Positions 59,270 through 64,000 of a stretch of DNA of 64,000 nt are shown here, one piece after another. The stretch lies in NCBI GenBank assembly GCA_017632155.1, contig JAGBRZ010000190.1, forward strand, positions 1 through 64,000, given 5' to 3'. The position numbers and the translations under genes were made by a program. Source of the DNA: Clostridia bacterium (GTDB lineage Bacteria; Bacillota_A; Clostridia; Oscillospirales; CAG-272). The notes beneath the pieces are model-generated. The model was given only the letters and a program-made list of their open reading frames with translations. It had not been told where the DNA came from and did no database searches. Position 1 is the first letter of the stretch. Each line of letters opens with the position of its first letter.

Positions 59270-60330
59270 CACGCCATCGAGTGTCCACATGGACCGGTAT
59301 GTGGACAGGTAACGTGGATGCCTATTATGCGCTCGTCCACAGCGTCCACACTGGGCACCCACGTCTCGTCCAGACACCTCCACACTGGACACACGTGGAT
59401 AGCCACATGCTCCCACACACTCCCACGATTTTGGACACCCACACAACATGTCGTGGACACCCACACGCTTGTTATATGGGTGCCCACGTTGTTTCGCACG
59501 GACTCCCACGTTTCAAGCACCTGGATGCCCACACGATGTTCAACGTGGAGCCACGTGTTGTTGCTTCGTGGACCTCCACAAACGTGCGGTGGAACTCCAC
59601 GCTTTAGGAGGGTGGACTCGGCTGGACTGCCACACCATTTGCGGTGGACTGCCACGATATTGATTGGGTGCCCACGAAGTCTTACGGACACCCACGAGGT
59701 CTTTGGGTGTCCACAATGTTTCGTGGAAAGCCACGCGACAAATTGGGTGCCCACATTTTTGCGTGGAGGTCCAAGGCAATGCTGAATTGGGTGTCCACGT
59801 GTTGTATTGTGGGCGGTCAGGTGTTTTGGCTGGATGCCCACACGATGAGATTGGGCACTCACGAGGTTTTGTGGGCACCCAGATATTTGCGTGGACTGTC
59901 ACGTGTTTGGCTTGGGCACCCATTTGTTGCGTATGGACACCCAAGGCTTACGGTTGGACACCCATAGTTGTGCGTTGGATGTCCACGTGTTGTTGCTGGG
60001 TGTCCACGAATATGCGTTGGGTAGCCACGTGCAGATTGTGTACGCCCAGGTTCATGGGTGGAAAGCCACGCGACTATTGTGCGCACCCATTACGGCTACG
60101 TGTGGACCCCCAAAAAATCGGCAACTTTCACGCATTGGAAGTCCACACCCGTCCACCAAGTTCCACGCACTCCCACAACAGCCCACGAGAGAGTGCTGCG
60201 TGGTGCCACGTGTGTTGTGTGCAAGCCCACGTGTTTTGCGTGCGTGCCCATCTGTGCCCAGCGTGTTGTGTGGAGGCGCGTATTTTTGCGCGTGTACGCC
60301 CACCTGCGTAATTATGTGCGCCCACGTAAT
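59270..60330. repeat. array of TGG-N4-CCA near-palindromic sites
   Basis: About 1.06 kb in which TGG-N4-CCA(C) recurs; by eye I count about 28 exact copies and about 10 with one mismatch, where chance would give well under one. Successive sites in the 59590-59788 stretch start at 590, 623, 645, 665, 686, 704, 724, 744, 764 and 788, so spacing is mostly 18-24 bp, near two helical turns. Bases between are variable. All six frames are relatively free of stops because of the repeat, but none gives a sensible protein. Looks like a multi-site protein-binding array. Confidence 0.88.
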
Positions 60331-60345
60331 AGGGCAACAAAAAAT

Positions 60346-60366
60346 CCCCTCCCCAAAGGGGAGAGG
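60346..60366 (-). terminator. terminator after the 60397 gene, right edge of the array
   Basis: CCCCTCCCC and GGGGAGAGG around an AAA loop, followed on the minus strand by ATTTTTTG. Similar in design to the terminator at 59204-59225. Confidence 0.82.
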
Positions 60367-60396
60367 ACTTTCGGAGCGAGGTGTTAACCCTATGGG

Positions 60397-60942
60397 TTAG
60401 TTGGCTTTTTTCGCTGACTTTTTGGGTTTCGCCTTTTGCTCCTTTGGAGCAACCTCAGCGGTTGGCTTGCTTGTTTGAACTCCGTTCAAAACCGCCTCGG
60501 CAAAGGTCTTCGCTTGCTTTGGCTCGGCTTTGCCGAGAATGCTACGTGCCTTGCTCTCGTCTGCACCGCCCAACTTGGTCTTCAGCAAGATAGCAATAGC
60601 TATCTTGGTTCGCTCCTCAACGGTCTGCAAACCTACGGTTTGAGCGAAGAACTTGTTGGCTTTCTTGCTCACGAAGCCCCCAATCAAAGATTGGGCATAA
60701 CCTCGGCAATGGGGTGCATCTTTGGTGGTGCCAAAGGCAAAGCCTTTGCGAGAGTCTTCGGGCAGGTCTTCGCCCTTCGTGTATGCTACCACGAGGCTGA
60801 CTGTGTGATTGAAAATCACACCCCACTGTTCACGAGTCTCTAAAACCCTTTGGGTTTTAACCGGCTTCTGCTCGGTTGCGAGGGTTGATGACTTGCTAAC
60901 TACGTTAGCACTTGTTGCGTTGATGTTGCTTGAAGTTTTCAT
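60397..60942 (-). CDS. hypothetical protein with lysine-rich histone-like tail
   Basis: 181 residues. Ser/Thr/Asn-rich N-terminus, helical middle, and a C-terminal tail TAEVAPKEQKAKPKKSAKKAN that resembles H1-type Lys/Pro/Ala DNA-binding tails. It directly abuts the TGG-N4-CCA array and has its own -7 element (60999-61006). A role in binding the array is an attractive inference only. Higher G+C than most of the window. Confidence 0.7.
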   Translation of the reverse strand: MKTSSNINATSANVVSKSSTLATEQKPVKTQRVLETREQWGVIFNHTVSLVVAYTKGEDLPEDSRKGFAFGTTKDAPHCRGYAQSLIGGFVSKKANKFFAQTVGLQTVEERTKIAIAILLKTKLGGADESKARSILGKAEPKQAKTFAEAVLNGVQTSKPTAEVAPKEQKAKPKKSAKKAN

Positions 60943-60998
60943 AAAAATCGAAGATTTTTACCCTGACAGACGGGTCGTCTTTGTCGGAATTGACGCTG

Positions 60999-61006
60999 CA
61001 AAGTTA
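60999..61006 (-). promoter_or_regulatory. Bacteroidota-type -7 element
   Basis: TAACTTTG on the minus strand, about 57 bases before the ATG of the 60397-60942 gene. No clear -33 element. Confidence 0.5.
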
Positions 61007-61320
61007 CGGCTGAAACGGTGGGTGCTACGTGCCTGTCTCTTCGCCTGTTTCCACGAGCATTATGCGCAGGAGAAAGAGCGCGGCAGAGTCTTGCAGCGTC
61101 CAACGGGAGTTTCCCTGCGTGTGTGGCTGTGCATCACGTGCCCAGACCTGCTCGCGCCCACTTGTCGGCGTGGACTTCACGTGTGGGCAAAGCCTCGTGT
61201 GTCAAGTCTGCGAGCGTGCCCAGACCTGCGTGGACGGGAGTCTATGTGTGCGTGCCCAGACACCCATCCACACGCCTGTATTTCTAACCGCGAGAAAAAT
61301 TGCCGTTTGGTATTGAAAAA
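61007..61320. other. G+C-rich intergenic stretch without a gene
   Basis: Holds three copies of GTGCCCAGAC (near 61139, 61218 and 61253), two of them extending to CCTGC, plus other GTGGAC/CCCAC pieces, so it seems an extension of the array in a different form. No ORF has convincing composition. Confidence 0.5.
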
Positions 61321-61322
61321 GT

Positions 61323-61397
61323 GCTAAATCATTGATTTTCAGCCGTTTGAGTTTCACTAACTACAAAAGTGAAACTGCTAAATGATTGATTTTCAGC
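61323..61397. repeat. 21-bp direct repeats flanking a hairpin
   Basis: GCTAAATCATTGATTTTCAGC (one base over the usual limit is avoided here: the copies are at 61323-61343 and 61377-61397) differ at one position. Between them GTTTCACT and AGTGAAAC form a hairpin. Iteron-like arrangement. Confidence 0.7.
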
Positions 61398-61457
61398 GAG
61401 TTACGGAAATTAAAATGGAAGGGTGGGTGTGCCTTGTGGTGCGGATGCCATATATAA

Positions 61458-61772
61458 TTTCGGCCCCCAAAATTTAAGTCTCATTTTTGGGCTAATTTAT
61501 ATACATTATTAATATCTGGGAGAAACGTGTGTTTTGATGATTCCCAGCACCTCACCACCAGTCCCCAAAATGCGTTATACAGACCCAAACCTGAAACATG
61601 CCGTTTTTGCCACGTTACAGCCTCGCTACGGGGTTTTTATATACAAGCTGAGGGATTGTGCCATCAAGTAAAAATAATGCGTTAAAATCAATTCTACGGC
61701 GTTTTTACAAATTCGGTATATCAAAATCCCAAAATTTTTCCGGCCCTCCAATTTTTTAGTCTCATTTTCTGG
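61458..61772. repeat. pair of roughly 35-bp direct repeats
   Basis: Copies at 61458-61491 and 61737-61772 share CGGCCC, then a CCAA/TTT block, AGTCTCATTTT and TGG; both can fold on themselves (CCCAAAA with TTTTGGG type). The second lies just upstream of the promoter at 61797, the first 280 bp earlier. Between them the sequence is A/T-rich with no gene. Possible operator or second promoter region. Confidence 0.6.
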
Positions 61773-61796
61773 AAGAATAGGAAAATTTCAATGCCA

Positions 61797-61829
61797 TTTG
61801 CACAATCTCAAAAAATATGCTTATCTTTG
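61797..61829 (+). promoter_or_regulatory. Bacteroidota-type promoter
   Basis: TTTG (61797-61800), 21-base spacer, TATCTTTG (61822-61829): full consensus. It drives the plus-strand gene whose preferred ATG is at 61862. Confidence 0.85.
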
Positions 61830-61861
61830 CCCCATCAATTGACAACGTATATCTTCAAGTT

Positions 61862-62773
61862 ATGAAATCGGAATCTCAAATTCAAAACTTTCTCAGCACT
61901 CAAACCTTCAAATCTGAAGCAGACTGGGAAATGATTGCTATCTTCTCTAAACAGCGTAAATGTTCTCTTTCAATATCTCCAACCTATTCCGATACAGGTA
62001 TTGATATTGCTACATTCACTACATGGTTCAATAATGGCTTTGCATCTGGAGAGGTTGCCGAATATGACGGTAACTGTGTTATTCTTGGCCATTGTGATTT
62101 GAACGAGGCCCATATAGAGGCTACAAAGACCGCAGATGGCTTCGATTTGTCCAGAACGGTCATTTCTATATCCAAACTATCCAAAGTGTCTGAGGAATGC
62201 TCTAAAGAAGTTGTGAGGTGTTTATCTGAACAAGGATTACAATATGACCGTAACAGGGAACTAATCATCAAGAAATATATGCCGTCCATCAACGAGCGCA
62301 TCGAGTTCTATAATGATTCTATACGTGGCCTTGGTGTAGTAAGGGAGATACGCCCAGCCGATAACTTTGTCGAACTGTATTGCTACTACATCTACACAAA
62401 TGGTCAAATAGGTTACTCAATGCACGAACCAAACATCTGTACAGTTCATGAATTTAATTTCCTGCCTATGACAATCAGCAGCCAGAGACGAATGAATCGT
62501 GAACTGGAGAAATACGGTAAGGTGTGGTATGATAAGCTGCATCGTATCGAGCCGCTAACCGTCAAGGCCGAGAAAGGTGGCAAATACTGGTACATCAACG
62601 ATAAGATGAGTGTTGTCCAGGAAACAGAAAAGGGAACACCTACTTCCCAGTTCCGTTACATAGCTGGAAATTATTTTACCTCACGTGAAGAGGCACATGA
62701 CTATATGGGGAAATTCGCAGAGTTGTTGAAAAACCGTCTTGCACAACCAGAAAAAGAAACAGAGGGCCGTTAA
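61862..62773 (+). CDS. hypothetical protein, lone plus-strand gene
   Basis: 303 residues from MKSESQIQNFLSTQTF at 61862; an ATG at 61817 is rejected because it falls inside the promoter. No domain recognised; strand-rich middle (RIEFYNDSIRGLGVVREIR) and a charged C-terminus. Its isolated strand, strong promoter and repeat-rich upstream region suggest an early-expressed or regulatory gene. The tail overlaps the next minus-strand gene by four bases. Confidence 0.75.
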   Translation: MKSESQIQNFLSTQTFKSEADWEMIAIFSKQRKCSLSISPTYSDTGIDIATFTTWFNNGFASGEVAEYDGNCVILGHCDLNEAHIEATKTADGFDLSRTVISISKLSKVSEECSKEVVRCLSEQGLQYDRNRELIIKKYMPSINERIEFYNDSIRGLGVVREIRPADNFVELYCYYIYTNGQIGYSMHEPNICTVHEFNFLPMTISSQRRMNRELEKYGKVWYDKLHRIEPLTVKAEKGGKYWYINDKMSVVQETEKGTPTSQFRYIAGNYFTSREEAHDYMGKFAELLKNRLAQPEKETEGR

Positions 62774-62955
62774 GCTCTCTGTTTTCTTTTGTAGAACCGA
62801 CTGTACCATTTTTCAGGCGGTTTCTGCTTTTTCTTCTTAGGCTTTTCTTTTATAAGCCTGTAATATGTATTCTTGGGCCTTGTATCAATTTCGCTCAAAT
62901 ATTCTATCATCGCGTAATAATATGCCAGTGACCCGATATTATCGTTGCTAATCAT
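62770..62955 (-). CDS. small hypothetical protein, basic tail
   Basis: 61 residues ending in a basic stretch KPKKKKQKPPEKWYSRFYKRKQRA. Could bind nucleic acid. Overlaps neighbours by four bases at each end. Confidence 0.6.
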   Translation of the reverse strand: MISNDNIGSLAYYYAMIEYLSEIDTRPKNTYYRLIKEKPKKKKQKPPEKWYSRFYKRKQRA

Positions 62956-63143
62956 TTCCAGTCAAAGTATATTGAATTAAGATGATTACAACATGGACAC
63001 CGCCATTTATGCTCAATATACTCACATACGCAATCATCTGTTGACTCTATATCATCATAGCTTTCAATCTCCACTACACTCCCACAATGTTCGCATGTTT
63101 CTGTGCGTGGATATTTATCACAATTGTTTTTAATCACTTTCAT
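62952..63143 (-). CDS. small zinc-ribbon protein
   Basis: 63 residues with CEHCGS near 18 and CPCCNH near 49, a zinc ribbon. Unknown target. Confidence 0.68.
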   Translation of the reverse strand: MKVIKNNCDKYPRTETCEHCGSVVEIESYDDIESTDDCVCEYIEHKWRCPCCNHLNSIYFDWK

Positions 63144-63441
63144 AATCTTCCTTGTTAAGTTGAACCTCGCTACCCATTTCGCTTAATATCCCATTGAACT
63201 CTTCCACTGTATCATTGATTGGCCTAAAGCGATTGATAATTTCCTGGAAGGGTTGTATGTAGTTGTTGATAATATCGTGCGCTTCTACTACTGCCTCTTC
63301 ATGACTTCTGCCGTATCGTTTCATCTGTACCTGTTCCACATACTCGTCAAAAGTCATGTTCCAATGTGTGACCGTATCAACAACCGAACTGAACCTGCAA
63401 TAGAGGCCATTCGGTTGTTGTGCTACAAACGCTCCCATCAC
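63130..63441 (-). CDS. hypothetical protein
   Basis: 103 residues, helical (YGRSHEEAVVEAHDIINNYIQPFQEIINRF). Overlaps both neighbours. Unknown. Confidence 0.62.
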   Translation of the reverse strand: MMGAFVAQQPNGLYCRFSSVVDTVTHWNMTFDEYVEQVQMKRYGRSHEEAVVEAHDIINNYIQPFQEIINRFRPINDTVEEFNGILSEMGSEVQLNKEDYESD

Positions 63442-64000
63442 TCATGATTTATTTCAAATTCATCAACTATGCTGGGAAGTGTATGTAGGCGGTTCCACTT
63501 CCTTATTTTGTCAGCACTGAACATTCGTTGCCTTAAATTCAAGCTGCCGGTGCCATCAGGTTTGTCTTTTGAAAGAACGCTGAGGAAATCTGATTCTGTT
63601 ACACCCTTGTCCTTAGCATCTACATAAAAGGCCGCTAAAGTGGTTCTGTTGATGAAGGTATGCTTTGGCTCGTCAACCTCTCCCTGTTCTCCAATCTTGA
63701 AGTTTTCATTGAGGAAGTTGTAAATGACCAATTCAACCGGGGTTAACTGGGAGTAACGTGCGTCATCGTCTCCTATCAGGATTATTTTCTGCATGTAGCT
63801 CATATCATCACCTCTATTGTCTCTTTTCACTGACCTTGGAGGCAACTGTTCTACCTGTTCCCCATAAATGTTCCTGACACGTTTGGTTGATATGACGTAG
63901 TTATCTCCATCCAGTATTGTGACCAGTTCCCAATCTATGATGTTGCTGAAGTCATCAGGATTGTCTATTGTTGCCGTAACTGGAAAATCCTCTCCGTTGA
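63438..64000 (-). CDS. hypothetical protein, N-terminus beyond window
   Basis: The frame stays open to the right edge, so the gene starts outside; internal TTG or ATG codons at 63845 and 63803 are not the true start. The visible part is acidic and helical after a strand-rich segment (WELVTILDGDNYVISTK). Unknown. Confidence 0.65.
   Translation of the reverse strand, partial: NGEDFPVTATIDNPDDFSNIIDWELVTILDGDNYVISTKRVRNIYGEQVEQLPPRSVKRDNRGDDMSYMQKIILIGDDDARYSQLTPVELVIYNFLNENFKIGEQGEVDEPKHTFINRTTLAAFYVDAKDKGVTESDFLSVLSKDKPDGTGSLNLRQRMFSADKIRKWNRLHTLPSIVDEFEINHE

Noticed and set aside
59053..60311. Several long overlapping ORFs on both strands
   Set aside because: All arise because the repeat array lacks stop codons; translations are Cys/His/Pro/Trp-rich without fold pattern and change with frame.
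60436..60843. Plus-strand ORF opposite the histone-like-tail gene
   Set aside because: It is a shadow of the minus-strand gene, which has a terminator and a -7 element in the right orientation.

Overview
This window is part of a large tailed-phage genome that infects, or once infected, a member of the Bacteroidota (Bacteroides/Prevotella type). Evidence for a phage: large and small terminase subunits, an amidase endolysin beside holin/spanin-like genes, a full phage replication set, a tRNA cluster, and densely packed ATGA-overlapping genes almost all on the minus strand. Evidence for the host group: intergenic promoters match the Bacteroidota form (TTTG about 19-21 bp before TAnnTTTG, for example at 61797-61829 and 31231-31261), and start codons lie in A/T-rich context without Shine-Dalgarno sequences. 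The standard genetic code fits. Most virion genes must lie outside the window.

Layout. 0-4.2 kb (+): a tyrosine recombinase-like gene cut by the left edge, a small unknown gene, the large terminase and a head-tail adaptor-like protein. 4.2-6.4 kb (-): lysis cassette and small terminase. 6.4-23.3 kb (-): nucleotide and replication module: exonuclease, guanylate kinase-like protein, a DNA polymerase III alpha gene broken into two reading frames around a Pif1/RecD-like helicase and an HNH endonuclease, primase, DnaB-type helicase, sigma factor, RuvC-like resolvase, SbcC/SbcD pair and an ssDNA-binding protein. 23.4-26.7 kb: NrdG, NrdD and a ThyX-like protein. 26.9-29.9 kb: about a dozen tRNAs plus tRNA wrecks, interleaved with small genes and an SPFH lipoprotein. 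30-49.9 kb: accessory genes, mostly unknown, with RNase H, an MFS transporter, RNA ligase and two DNA methyltransferases.

49.9-52.9 kb holds the most striking feature. A reverse transcriptase gene (51272-52534, minus) is followed directly by 1.3 kb of non-coding DNA made of eight units of about 172 bp. Each unit has a conserved linker and a long nested hairpin. The hairpin arms differ completely in sequence from unit to unit but stay self-complementary and keep the same layered architecture, several with a TGATA-type apical loop. A ninth hairpin of the same style stands alone at 48171-48275. This does not look like a CRISPR array, a diversity-generating retroelement or a textbook retron, and I regard it as a candidate undescribed RT-associated RNA/DNA system.

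57.3-61.3 kb is an island of higher G+C with two genes of unusual composition. Between them is a roughly 1 kb non-coding array of about 28 exact and about 10 near copies of TGG-N4-CCA, spaced mostly 18-24 bp apart. It looks like a phased protein-binding array such as an origin or centromere. 61.3-61.86 kb is a repeat-rich intergenic region ending in a strong promoter for the only plus-strand gene on the right side. The window closes with small minus-strand genes, the last cut by the right edge.
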